A program made the position numbers and the translations under genes. 64,000 bases of DNA from Micrococcales bacterium KH10 (GTDB lineage Bacteria; Actinomycetota; Actinomycetes; Actinomycetales; Cellulomonadaceae). The stretch covers positions 253,489 through 317,488 of the forward strand of contig FZPE01000002.1 of assembly GCA_900188465.1 (NCBI GenBank), written 5' to 3'. Shown piece by piece: positions 9,026 through 17,500 of the stretch; position 1 is the stretch's first letter, and each line of letters begins with the position of its first letter. Under the pieces are notes generated by a model that worked only from the letters and a program-made list of their open reading frames with translations, was not told the DNA's origin and made no database searches.

Positions 9026-9597
9026 AAGCTAGTGCGGTGGAAGTTCTGCCAGGATCGTGAGGCCGTCGGGCCACGTTGGCCCTGATAACGCGAACCGTAC
9101 TGCGCCGAACCGTAGGGGTGCTCTGCGGGCGATGACAGTCGGAAGAAGCACAATTGACCGATTTTCATGCCGGGCCACAGCGTGATGGGCAAGGTCGCGA
9201 CATTCGACAGTTCCAGGGTGACATGACCGGAAAAGCCCGGGTCGATGAATCCCGCTGTCGAGTGCGTCAGCAGGCCAAGACGGCCCAACGACGATTTGCC
9301 TTCCAATCGCGCTGCGACATCATCGGGCAGCGTGACGGCCTCGTACGTGGAGGCTAGGACGAATTCGCCGGGGTGAAGGATGAAGGACTCGTCCTCGGTG
9401 ACCTCGACGAGCCGGGTCAACTCGGGCTGTTCTGCCGCCGGGTCGATGAACGGGTACTTGTGGTTATCGAAAAGCCGGAAGAACTTGTCCAGGCGAACAT
9501 CGATGCTCGAAGGCTGGATCATTGCCGGATCGTAGGGATCCAGTTGAATGCGACCGGCATCGAATTCAGCGCGAATGTCTCGATCAGATAGCAGCAC
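9022..9597 (-). CDS. dcd: dCTP deaminase (dUMP-forming type)
   Basis: This enzyme deaminates dCTP on the route to dUMP and dTMP synthesis. The 191-residue length and motifs [38 protein letters not shown] and the C-terminal [12 protein letters not shown] are those of the trimeric Dcd/dUTPase fold. The C-terminal tail resembles the bifunctional dCTP deaminase/dUTP pyrophosphatase characterised in Mycobacterium, so dUMP formation is likely but inferred. It starts with GTG at 9597. The downstream unknown gene overlaps by four bases. Confidence 0.95.
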   Translation of the reverse strand: MLLSDRDIRAEFDAGRIQLDPYDPAMIQPSSIDVRLDKFFRLFDNHKYPFIDPAAEQPELTRLVEVTEDESFILHPGEFVLASTYEAVTLPDDVAARLEGKSSLGRLGLLTHSTAGFIDPGFSGHVTLELSNVATLPITLWPGMKIGQLCFFRLSSPAEHPYGSAQYGSRYQGQRGPTASRSWQNFHRTSL

Positions 9598-9608
9598 GGA
9601 ACCAACTT

Positions 9609-9647
9609 AGCCGGTTTCTGCCCATCATGAATAGCCAGAAACCGGCT
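9609..9647 (-). terminator. Hairpin after the TM2 gene
   Basis: AGCCGGTTTCTG (9609-9620) and CAGAAACCGGCT (9636-9647) form a perfect 12-bp stem with a 15-base loop, 11 bases past the TM2 stop and upstream of dcd. There is no strong U-run, so termination strength is uncertain. Confidence 0.65.
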
Positions 9648-9657
9648 GACGGTTGCA

Positions 9658-10116
9658 TCAACCCGCTAGCGGGATGCCACGGGCGTCGCGCGAATAGTTT
9701 CCAGTCTTGTCGGTCAGGTAAAGAATTCCCTCGACAAGGCCCCAGATGGCACCGGCTCCGAAGGTCACCAATGTGACGACGATCTGCAGGATTCCGATGC
9801 CGGTGTATCCCAGGTAGAAGCGGTGGATGCCCAATCCGCCCAGAAGGATGCCCAGCAGGCCTGCTGCGAGACGTGACTTCGCTTCCGGATGTGCAGCAGG
9901 AACTCCGTACGGCTGGTTGCCATAGCCGGCCTGCGGTGGGGTCTGCTGACCATATCCTGGGCCGGGCTGTTGGTATCCGCCCGCTGGTTGCTGGTAAGGG
10001 CTCGACTCCTGGTACGGACTGCCCGAGGGCGCCTGCTGACCGAAGGACGGATTAGGGCCTTCGGTGCCCGGAGCGCCCTGCTGGTAGGGATCGGTGGGAT
10101 CGGTCGGTGTACTCAT
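9658..10116 (-). CDS. TM2-domain membrane protein with Pro/Gln/Gly-rich N-terminus
   Basis: The first 75 or so residues are disordered-type sequence with YQQP and GYGQQ repeats. From about residue 80 a TM2 domain follows: KSRLAAGLLGILLGGLGIHR, FYLGYTGIGILQIVVTLVTF, with the typical G-HRFYLG motif and two helices. TM2 proteins are small membrane proteins of unclear role. The gene diverges from tRNA-Gly with 57 bp between them. Confidence 0.9.
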   Translation of the reverse strand: MSTPTDPTDPYQQGAPGTEGPNPSFGQQAPSGSPYQESSPYQQPAGGYQQPGPGYGQQTPPQAGYGNQPYGVPAAHPEAKSRLAAGLLGILLGGLGIHRFYLGYTGIGILQIVVTLVTFGAGAIWGLVEGILYLTDKTGNYSRDARGIPLAG

Positions 10117-10173
10117 CTTGGCTCTTTTCGATTGTTGTTATGATGCTGCAAGGCCGCAATGATCGCGTGTCTC

Positions 10174-10247
10174 GCGGATGTAGTTCAATGGTAGAACTTC
10201 AGCTTCCCAAGCTGACAGCGCGGGTTCGATTCCCGTCATCCGCTCCA
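10174..10247 (+). tRNA. tRNA-Gly (anticodon CCC)
   Basis: A full cloverleaf can be drawn: acceptor GCGGATG with CATCCGC, D arm GTTC/GAAC, anticodon stem TCAGC/GCTGA with loop TTCCCAA (anticodon CCC, reading GGG), and a T arm with TTCGATT. The CCA tail is encoded (10245-10247). A long spacer without a gene follows. Confidence 0.95.
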
Positions 10248-10476
10248 GTCTTTCATAGTCGTCCCAGCGCCCTTCGGTTGGGTGCGCTTTTGGGCATTGG
10301 GCGTGTGAATTTTCCACGAAAAACGGCACCGCAATGCCCGAAACACTCACTGAACGCCCACGTCGCGCCTGCAAACACTCTGTGCACCCCCTTGCCGCGA
10401 CGCCTCAAACACCACATTCTGACCGCTAACCCCCGCAACCGGTCAACTCAGGCAGCACCGTGCCCATACGCCAAAT

Positions 10477-10538
10477 GTGGACAGATTCTGCAAATGTGGA
10501 CAGCGAACTACCCGACCACATTTGCAGAATCTGTCCAC
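10477..10538. repeat. Perfect 23-bp inverted repeat with internal direct repeats
   Basis: Arms 10477-10499 and 10516-10538 are exact reverse complements, separated by a 16-base loop. The left arm region contains the direct repeat CAAATGTGGACAG twice (10473-10485 and 10491-10503). The TGTGGACAG words differ from the actinobacterial DnaA box (TTGTCCACA, reverse complement) at one position. It is far from any coding end (230 bp past tRNA-Gly), so simple termination is not the obvious role. Confidence 0.7.
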
Positions 10539-10579
10539 TCCTGAGCAGCGAACCTCAGGGTTGCCACCCGGAAATCGCG

Positions 10580-10612
10580 AAGGCCCCTCAGATCACGGTT
10601 CTGAGGGGCCTT
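10580..10612. terminator. GC-rich bidirectional terminator-like hairpin
   Basis: AAGGCCCCTCA (10580-10590) pairs with TGAGGGGCCTT (10602-10612), closing an 11-base loop. The A tract before and T pair after suit termination in either direction, but it is over 330 bp from the tRNA end. Confidence 0.5.
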
Positions 10613-10934
10613 GCGAGCACCGCTTGGCTGACCAATCGACTAGACCGACGATCAAACACCATCGTGACGGATGGCCGTGCCACCTCACGGTGTCACGCTT
10701 ACGATGTGATCTCCCGGACGCGATACGACTCCATAGCGTCACCTGTGGCACCTTGCGGTGGCACCGTATCGTTCTCCGGTTGATCGAGTCCGACTCCGCA
10801 TCCCGCGCCGCCGATTCCCCATGTGGTTCTTTGGCGGTCAGACGATGGCCATCGGAGCGGACTTCCTCCCTAGTTCTATCCCCACAGCGGCTGGACCGCA
10901 AGCCAGAGAAGAAGGAATTTCGACGCTCGGCGTG

Positions 10935-11011
10935 TCGTCCACATTCGTCCACAGCCAAACCTGTGCAGCCTCGTTACTACCCACAGCGGTGTGGACAAAA
11001 TCTGTGGATCT
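10935..11011. promoter_or_regulatory. Cluster of DnaA-box-like 9-mers
   Basis: TCGTCCACA occurs at 10935-10943 and 10945-10953, TGTGGACAA (exact reverse complement of TTGTCCACA) at 10990-10998, and TGTGGATCT at 11003-11011. Four close matches in 77 bases just upstream of the TetR start are more than expected by chance. No dnaA, dnaN or AT-rich unwinding region is nearby, so an origin is not claimed; DnaA titration or regulation is the inference. Confidence 0.4.
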
Positions 11012-11043
11012 TGTCCTGTCAAGACATACCGATTCCACAGAAC

Positions 11044-11067
11044 ATGACGAAAGATGTCATGATGTCA
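11044..11067. promoter_or_regulatory. Candidate autoregulatory operator at the TetR start
   Basis: ATGAC and GTCAT arms frame GAAAGAT at 11044-11060, followed by a second ATGTCAT, so ATGATGTCA-type words abut the start codon. The 10-mer CATGATGTCA (11058-11067) recurs at 11714-11723 in front of heme oxygenase. The shared word suggests one regulator acting at both places, most simply the TetR protein encoded here. Confidence 0.4.
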
Positions 11068-11069
11068 TC

Positions 11070-11663
11070 ATGCCCAAAATCATTGGTGGATCCCTGCGCG
11101 AGCATCGAGAGCAAACTCGGCACAAACTCTTCGCCGCGCTATCCACCCTGATGACCGAACGCGGCTTCGACGCTATCTCATTCGCCGACATCGCTGCCGC
11201 CGCCGGAGTCGGGCGAACCGCAGTCTATAACCACTTCGCGGATAAAGAAGCACTTCTCATTGCGTTTATCTCTCACGAGACCGACCAGTATCTGGCCAGC
11301 CTGAACCGGGCACTGGACAACCTCACCGATCCAGTCGAACGCCTCGAGACTTACGTGCGAGCCCAGTTGGGCCTCAAGCGGATTTTCCATCTTGCCCCAG
11401 GCCCCGACCTGCGCGCCGTGCTTTCGAAGTCGTCACAGCAGCGATTACGAGAGCACGTCGTCGCAGTCGAGTCGTTATTACGCGGCATCATCACAGACGG
11501 GGTGGAGCAAGGGATCTTCCCGCCTCAAGACATCGCCACGGCGGTGACTTTAGTCTCCAGTTGCCTTAGCGGACGCCAGATCCCCGAGCGCGATCCAGAA
11601 CGCGCCGTGGCAGTCAAAGCGACAGAGGAATTCGTGCTGCGCGCCGTTGGCGCACCACGCTAA
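11070..11663 (+). CDS. TetR-family transcriptional regulator
   Basis: The 197-residue protein has an N-terminal TetR helix-turn-helix at about residues 12-58 (GFDAISFADIAAAAGVGRTA, VYNHFADKEALL) and a C-terminal all-helical ligand/dimer domain with VERLETYVRAQLGLKRIF. ATG 11070 is chosen because upstream sequence in the frame is not protein-like and the DNA there is operator-like. It lies 124 bp before heme oxygenase on the same strand, and both share a CATGATGTCA word, so it may regulate itself and heme oxygenase. The ligand is unknown. Confidence 0.9.
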   Translation: MPKIIGGSLREHREQTRHKLFAALSTLMTERGFDAISFADIAAAAGVGRTAVYNHFADKEALLIAFISHETDQYLASLNRALDNLTDPVERLETYVRAQLGLKRIFHLAPGPDLRAVLSKSSQQRLREHVVAVESLLRGIITDGVEQGIFPPQDIATAVTLVSSCLSGRQIPERDPERAVAVKATEEFVLRAVGAPR

Positions 11664-11673
11664 GTGCACCAAG

Positions 11674-11690
11674 TGAGGCAAGCCTCACCT
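11674..11690. promoter_or_regulatory. IdeR/DtxR-like iron box upstream of heme oxygenase
   Basis: TGAGGCAAGCCTCACCT matches the 17-base core TTAGGTTAGCCTAACCT of the DtxR/IdeR consensus at 13 positions and is itself a near-perfect palindrome. It lies about 100 bp before the heme oxygenase start, between tetR and hmuO. Heme oxygenases of actinobacteria are classic iron-repressed genes, so repression by an IdeR-type protein under iron sufficiency is expected. Confidence 0.65.
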
Positions 11691-11710
11691 ATACAACCTC
11701 GGCATTATTG

Positions 11711-11723
11711 TGACATGATGTCA
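11711..11723. promoter_or_regulatory. Candidate TetR operator upstream of heme oxygenase
   Basis: TGACATGATGTCA is a 13-base palindrome apart from its centre base and contains the CATGATGTCA word also found at the tetR start. It sits 21 bp downstream of the iron box and 65 bp before the hmuO ATG. Confidence 0.45.
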
Positions 11724-11787
11724 GTTAGATCCTGACCGTTTGTCATATCCCCACCTGACAGGTGGACAACTCGATTCCGGAGTTTTC

Positions 11788-12444
11788 ATGACGTCATCGT
11801 CTCTTGCAAGTCCTCACGCCCCGTTGTCGCAGCAGCTTCGTCACGGCACGCGTCAAGCTCACGAAACTGCGGAAACCACTGGTTTCATCACCCGCTTGAT
11901 GAGCGGCGAGCTATCCGTCGCCGCATACGCGGATCTGGCCGCACAGCAGTACCCGATCTACCGGGCGCTCGAAGAAGTCAGCGAAGCATTGCGGTCCGAC
12001 GAACGTGGTGCCACATTGGTTTTCGACGAGTTGACCCGCACTCCATCCATTGAGGCAGACCTGGCTTTCCTCTTCGGCCCGCAGTGGTCGGAAGAGATCG
12101 ACATCCTGCCGCAAACTACCGCCTACGCTGACCGCATCCGCGAAATCGGAGGCGATCTTGCTGCCTACGCCGCACACGCCTACACGCGCTACCTCGGCGA
12201 TCTGTCAGGCGGCCAGATCATCCAACGCATGATGCAGCGCCACTACGAGATGGGCGCCGAAGGACTCACCTTCTACGACTTCGATGAGATCCCGAAGGCC
12301 AAGCCGTTCAAGGACGTATACCGCGAGCGCCTCGACGCACTCCCGCTCACCGAGGACGAGCAAGCGGCAGCAGTCGCCGAAGCCCAGCATGCTTTCGCTT
12401 TGAACACTGAGCTTTTCGCGGCGCTCGGCGCTCGTCATTCCTGA
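11788..12444 (+). CDS. hmuO: Biliverdin-producing heme oxygenase
   Basis: The enzyme opens heme to biliverdin, CO and Fe2+, releasing iron in the cytoplasm. The 218-residue product matches the family length; the probable proximal His is in RQAHETAE (about residue 25) and the distal-helix glycine motif is YLGDLSGGQIIQRMM (about residue 133). ATG 11788 follows GGAG at good spacing; an upstream TTG at 11740 would add an unneeded leader. An iron box and a palindrome lie upstream. It converges with ctaG with only 6 bp between the stops. Confidence 0.94.
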   Translation: MTSSSLASPHAPLSQQLRHGTRQAHETAETTGFITRLMSGELSVAAYADLAAQQYPIYRALEEVSEALRSDERGATLVFDELTRTPSIEADLAFLFGPQWSEEIDILPQTTAYADRIREIGGDLAAYAAHAYTRYLGDLSGGQIIQRMMQRHYEMGAEGLTFYDFDEIPKAKPFKDVYRERLDALPLTEDEQAAAVAEAQHAFALNTELFAALGARHS

Positions 12445-12450
12445 CTCGCG

Positions 12451-14463
12451 TTAATCGTCGCGTTCGGCCATCTTGGCGAGCATCTGGTTGTACTCGGCTA
12501 ATTCCGCGTCGCCATCTCGATCAGCCCGTCGATCTTGGCGTTTCGCGATGCGCTCGTCATCCTTGGTCCATCGCACCGCAACGATGATCGCCAACAGGAT
12601 GGTGGGGATCTCACCGATCCCCCATGCGATTTCACCGCCGGTGCGCTGATCGGCCAGTGCGCTCGGTCCCCATTCCCGGCCGAGCCAACCAAACCAGTTG
12701 GCGACGAGCAGCGACTCTGACGACATGATCGAGACACCGAAGAATGCGTGGAAGGCCATCGTCGCCAACAGCAACACCAGTCGCATCGGGTACGCGGGAC
12801 GCTTCCCGCCCGGGTCGATACCCACCAGTGCATTCGCGAAGAGGTAGCCCGCCAAGGAGAAGTGGAGCACCATCGCCACGTGTCCGGCCGGAGTGCGCAG
12901 CGCCCACTCGAAGGCCGGGGTGAAGTAGAACACGATCATCGATCCGGCGAAGTTGATTGCGGCGACGATCGGGTGGGAGAAGAACTGCGCCCAGCGCGAA
13001 TGCAGCAAGGTCAGCAGCCATTCCCTTGGCCCTCGCGAGCCATCGCTGCGATGCGGCAGGGCGCGCAGCGCGAGCGTAGCCGGGGCGGCGCTGACCACGA
13101 GCAACGGCACGATCATCGCCAGCACCATGTGCTGCAACATGTGAGCGCTGAAGAGCACATGCCCGTAGAGCGCCAGTCCGCCGTTGGTCGTGTAGGCGAA
13201 TACCACCATCGCGCCCACCCACGATGCCGTTCGCCAGATCGGCCATTGGTCGCCGCGGCTGCGGAGCCGCACCACCCAACGCACGTAGGTCACCACGCCT
13301 GCGAGCGCAGCGATAGCGAAGAGCACATCGGGGTTCCACTGTGTGAAATAGTTCGCCAAAGTCGGTTCCGGGGGCAGTTCATGTCCGGTGACCAAGAAAG
13401 CAGCCGTAACCGGTCTACCGATTGATTCCTCTGCGGGCGGCGCCGTGCTGGACAGCGCTACTGCCACTCCGCTGATCGCACCCATGGTGAGCAGTTCCAC
13501 GGCGGAAAGCCGCCAGAAATTGCGTGTCACCGAGGTCTTGGCCGCGCGGTCGGTGATGTTGCGGATGACAATGCGACGTTGCGCGGCACCAAAGCCAACC
13601 AGTACGGCGAAGATGGCGGCTTTGACGATGATGAGCGCACCGTATCCGCTTCGCATTCCTTCCAAGGACCCCACGTTGACGATGGCGGCAGCCAGACCGG
13701 AAATTGCGACGATAACCGCCGCCCACAGCGCAACCGGGGAATAACGAGTGATAGCGGCGCTTAACTGCGAGCGGTCAAGCGAACCGCGGACCCACAGCAC
13801 GATGATCGCCCCGAGAGTCCCGATCCACAATGCAGCACCGGCCATGTGAACGAAGATCGCAGAGATCGCCAGCATGTGATTCCCGGCAGAGGCAGAGTGC
13901 CCTGCGGACGATTGAACGGCGAAAGCACCCACCACGCCCACTGCCGCCCAGGCCGCGCCGGTCGAAGTGGACGATCCCATTGCCACGATGGTGACCACCG
14001 CTGCCAGGATCGGCACCATCGCGAGGGCCCGTCCGCCCTCTACCTGGGTGACGTACATTTCGATACCGGCACCGAATTCAGGTGAGGTGACAGATACGCC
14101 CATTGCCACCGATGCCGATGCGATAGCACGCGCGAGAGCTGCAATCGTCCACACTCCGCCGCTGATTCCAGCCAAGACGAGCCCAGCTCGAATCGCCTTG
14201 CCTTCCGGTGCGATACCCGCCGCGATGAGGAGTCCGCCCAGCGTCAACGCTGAGGCGAGTTCGGCGACGACTGTCGCAGTGGGCAACGTGTAGCGCGACA
14301 TTGCCCCGGCATCGAGCAAAGCAACGGGGTCCAAGGCCCCGGTGAGTTTCCCTAAGACCAGTGCTGCCGCAATGGCCACCAGGGCGGCCGCCGCCAGCAC
14401 AGCGTAACGGTAGGTGTTAGCAAAAGTGCGCACGTTAGTTAGCCTAGTGCGCTCGAGGGACAA
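12451..14463 (-). CDS. ctaG: CopD-CtaG fusion: copper resistance D domain plus caa3 oxidase assembly domain
   Basis: The 670-residue polytopic membrane protein has two parts. Residues about 15-330 form a CopD-like domain with HMAGAALWIGTLGAIIVLWV. Residues about 370-610 form the caa3_CtaG domain (GHVLFSAHMLQHMVLAMIVP, HVAMVLHFSLAGYLFANALV, ATMAFHAFFGVSIMSSESLL), with many Met and His that could bind copper. CtaG is implicated in cytochrome c oxidase assembly. A charged tail follows. The start is TTG 14463 or GTG 14433; neither has a strong Shine-Dalgarno. Confidence 0.9.
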   Translation of the reverse strand: MSLERTRLTNVRTFANTYRYAVLAAAALVAIAAALVLGKLTGALDPVALLDAGAMSRYTLPTATVVAELASALTLGGLLIAAGIAPEGKAIRAGLVLAGISGGVWTIAALARAIASASVAMGVSVTSPEFGAGIEMYVTQVEGGRALAMVPILAAVVTIVAMGSSTSTGAAWAAVGVVGAFAVQSSAGHSASAGNHMLAISAIFVHMAGAALWIGTLGAIIVLWVRGSLDRSQLSAAITRYSPVALWAAVIVAISGLAAAIVNVGSLEGMRSGYGALIIVKAAIFAVLVGFGAAQRRIVIRNITDRAAKTSVTRNFWRLSAVELLTMGAISGVAVALSSTAPPAEESIGRPVTAAFLVTGHELPPEPTLANYFTQWNPDVLFAIAALAGVVTYVRWVVRLRSRGDQWPIWRTASWVGAMVVFAYTTNGGLALYGHVLFSAHMLQHMVLAMIVPLLVVSAAPATLALRALPHRSDGSRGPREWLLTLLHSRWAQFFSHPIVAAINFAGSMIVFYFTPAFEWALRTPAGHVAMVLHFSLAGYLFANALVGIDPGGKRPAYPMRLVLLLATMAFHAFFGVSIMSSESLLVANWFGWLGREWGPSALADQRTGGEIAWGIGEIPTILLAIIVAVRWTKDDERIAKRQDRRADRDGDAELAEYNQMLAKMAERDD

Positions 14464-14495
14464 GCGATGTGGATCGCGTCATTGACCTGCCAATC

Positions 14496-14505
14496 AAACC
14501 GGTTT
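14496..14505. promoter_or_regulatory. LacI-type palindrome upstream of the secreted glycosidase
   Basis: AAACCGGTTT is a perfect palindrome with the central CG typical of LacI-family operators, 63 bp before the 14568 start. Its half-site differs from the GACAACGTTGTC sites near the GH92 genes, so a different LacI-family protein is likely. Confidence 0.4.
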
Positions 14506-14567
14506 AACGTGGTGCTGTCAGTGTCGACGCCGTCGACGTTCTTGCGATGCCCCCAGGAGCACACTCC

Positions 14568-17500
14568 ATGACATCGACATCCGCGTCCGCCCCGCGGTCT
14601 GTGTCCACCAGTTCCCCGCAACAAGCAGGTACCAAACGAATAGCCCTAGGCACCGCCTTGGCGATCCTGGTCAGCGGCGCGTTATCACTCGGTGCCGGCG
14701 CACCAGTTCATGCAGCCGACGGTGACGCACCCGCCACTGTCTCTGAACTCGTCATGACCGGCGAAGGACAGCAACGGTGGCAGTCACTGCCGAAGTCCCG
14801 GCTCGTGCTCAATCCCTTTGATCGGTACGCACGCGGATCCAACGGCAGCCTGACCCGATACGACAGCGAAGTGTTCCAAAACTCCGGTCCGCATCTACCG
14901 GTGCGCGCGGCCTACTATGCGAATGACGAAGCGCTCCGCTTCCCCAATCTGCTCACCACCTACCGTGCCGGCAGTGGCGGCAGCAGTCCCGGAACGACAG
15001 TGCTCGATCAGCCTTACACCACCGCCAACGGGTGGACCAATGATCGCGCCACTGCGGCATCTGACGGCACTCAAACGACGATCACCGTCAACAGCGGAAA
15101 CTCATTCGGCGGCATCAACAAGACCGTGACTGTGGATCTGGAAGCCACACCTCTGATCACTGTCGATGTCGCGGCGTTGTCCGCCGACGCCCAATGGGCG
15201 TTCGAGGTCGGATCGACGAAGTTCCTGCCCATCGACTCGACGGCCACCGGCCAGCACACCTACAACCTGGCTGCAGCCCTGGACCAGAGCGGCGTGCAGA
15301 ACCTCGCGCTCAAAATCTGGGTGGCGGGCGGCACGGGCAAAGCAGTGATACTGAACTCGCTGACGTTGCATGGCAATGCGGACGCGAACCCGGCACACAA
15401 TAAATCCGTTCTGTGGCGGGACGAGTTCTCCTCGGCCGCCGATTGGTACGAGGGAAGTCAAGGCGCGCAGGTGTCCTCAAATGGCGCACAGGGTCTTGTC
15501 TCCATCACTGCCGACGGTCGGACCCAAAATTATGGTTCCGGCGGCAAAGACTTCACTATCAACGTGACGACCACGACGCGCGTCGCGGTCAAGGTCGACT
15601 CGGTCTCACACGTGTGGGCGCTGCAGGTCCGCGACGGCGGCGACAGCAAGTCGATCCAGCAGAACACGACGGCGACAGGCTGGACGGAGCCGGTCAACCT
15701 CGCCAGCCTCGTCGGAACCGGCACCAAGAATCTGCAATGGCGGCTCTTCACCAGCGGCAACCGACCATCTGGTGTGCTGGTGGACGAGATCATCGTGTGG
15801 GACGATGCCGTCAACGCGCCGTGGACGGAGCCCGCAGCGCTCGTCTCAGCAGACTCATTTGAAACCACCTGGACTGCCAGCGCCCAGACTTTCACAGGCG
15901 ACTACGGCTCGGCCGGAACCATCACCGGACGTGATGTCTTCACCTCGACCGAAGCAATCGTCCGCGAGGTGGATACGCGTGCACTGACTGGCGACGCAGT
16001 CGTCGGCGGACTACTCCAGGGCACTCCCACCTGGGACAATGCGAATAAACGTCTCACTGTCACCAATGCGAACTTCGTGCAGGTCTACCAGTTCCCCACG
16101 AGTGCAACGGTCACTTTCGGCGCAACGATAGCCACGGCAACCGGCCCCGCGACCTCTGGATCCGCAGCGTGGGCCACCGTGATACCGAGCGGCGCTGTGC
16201 ATAAAGTCGCCATCGCGTTCGCTCCCGTGTCACGGCACGCGACCTTCGCACCTGAGATGACCACCGCAGCAGCGACCAGCGCCGCCACCGGCGAAGCACA
16301 GGCAGCATTCAACAGCGACCTGGATGACCGCATCGACGAGTTGGACGAGTTCTGGAACGACTACCTGGCCAAGGTGCCTCGTCCCACCGATTTCTCCTTG
16401 CACGCGGTTCCCGGATACGGCACCACCGAAGCCGATATCCGCGCGGCCTACTATCGCGCCTGGATCAACCTGCAACAGAACGTCATTCCGGCCACGCCGG
16501 AGACCAACTCGATGAAAGCGCAGTTGGGCACCGGGAAGGCCTCGATGTGGATGTCTGGCATCCCTGGCGCGAAGAATGTCGCGACCTGGGACACTCTCGT
16601 CGGCTTGCAGACTCTGGTGCATGCCGACCCCGAACTAGCGTGGGAGTCCTTCACCGGGATCATGGACTTCGTTCAAACCGAGGGGGATTTCGTCGGTGAG
16701 ATCACCAACGACCCTGCCAAGGGCGGGGAGGTCTTGCCTTCTCGTAAAGCGCAGACCGCATGGGTGCTGTACAACGCGACCGGAGACCGGACAAAGCTCG
16801 AGGCAATTTATCCGAAGCTGAAACTCGTCCTTGAATTCGCCAAGACGAACCTGCACTGGACCGTGAAGGATCGTGGCACCTACAACTACGAACAGCGCGA
16901 CAGTGAGTTCGTCACCTCGTTGATCCTCGATCTGGAACACGCGAAGAAGATCGCCACTCTGCTTGGCGAAACCGCGGACGTGGCGCAGTGGGCCACAGAC
17001 CAAGACGATCTGTATGACAAGTTCGACACCTGGTTCCTGCAGAACGGCACTTTCGTGCAGAAGGTGAACCTGTCCCGCGACGACGATCTGTTCGCCAGCG
17101 ATCCGAAGCCCGGCGGGTACACGCCTGCGACCGTGACCGGCGTGAACTCCAACGGGGACACCTCCGTGGTCGCAACGTCACTCGCATTGCCCGGGTTGTC
17201 CTCGAATGCGAAGCAGGCCTTGCTCGGACGGCTCGAAGACCCGTCGAAGCCTGGCGTGAAGTGGACTGGTGGCAGCAGCCACTTCGCTGGCCTCGGAGAC
17301 AACATCAAAGGCCCGAACATGAATTACTTCACCAAGGCGCTCCTCGACGAGGATCATGTCTCAAACGGGCTGAGCAAGGCGACGCAGTTCAATGAATCCA
17401 TCATTCGTGACGTCGTGCGTTCCGGCTGGTTCGCGGAGGTATATCAAGGCGATGGCAATGGAACGAGCGATAAGCCACTGGTCGATGGTGTGCGGCCCTC

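Larger units (their letters stand above)
10248..11069. other. 822-bp spacer with hairpins and DnaA-box-like words, no gene seen
   Basis: Between tRNA-Gly and the TetR gene no frame looks coding; the open frame in front of tetR is Arg/Ser-rich and unlike a protein. The spacer holds a perfect 23-bp inverted repeat (10477-10538), a GC-rich terminator-like hairpin (10580-10612), a smaller imperfect hairpin near 10663-10697, and a DnaA-box-like cluster (10935-11011). Confidence 0.6.

Noticed and set aside
10758-11069. A 104-codon in-frame extension of the TetR protein.
   Set aside because: Arg/Ser-rich translation without family similarity, overlying operator-like and DnaA-box-like DNA; TetR proteins start near the HTH as with ATG 11070.
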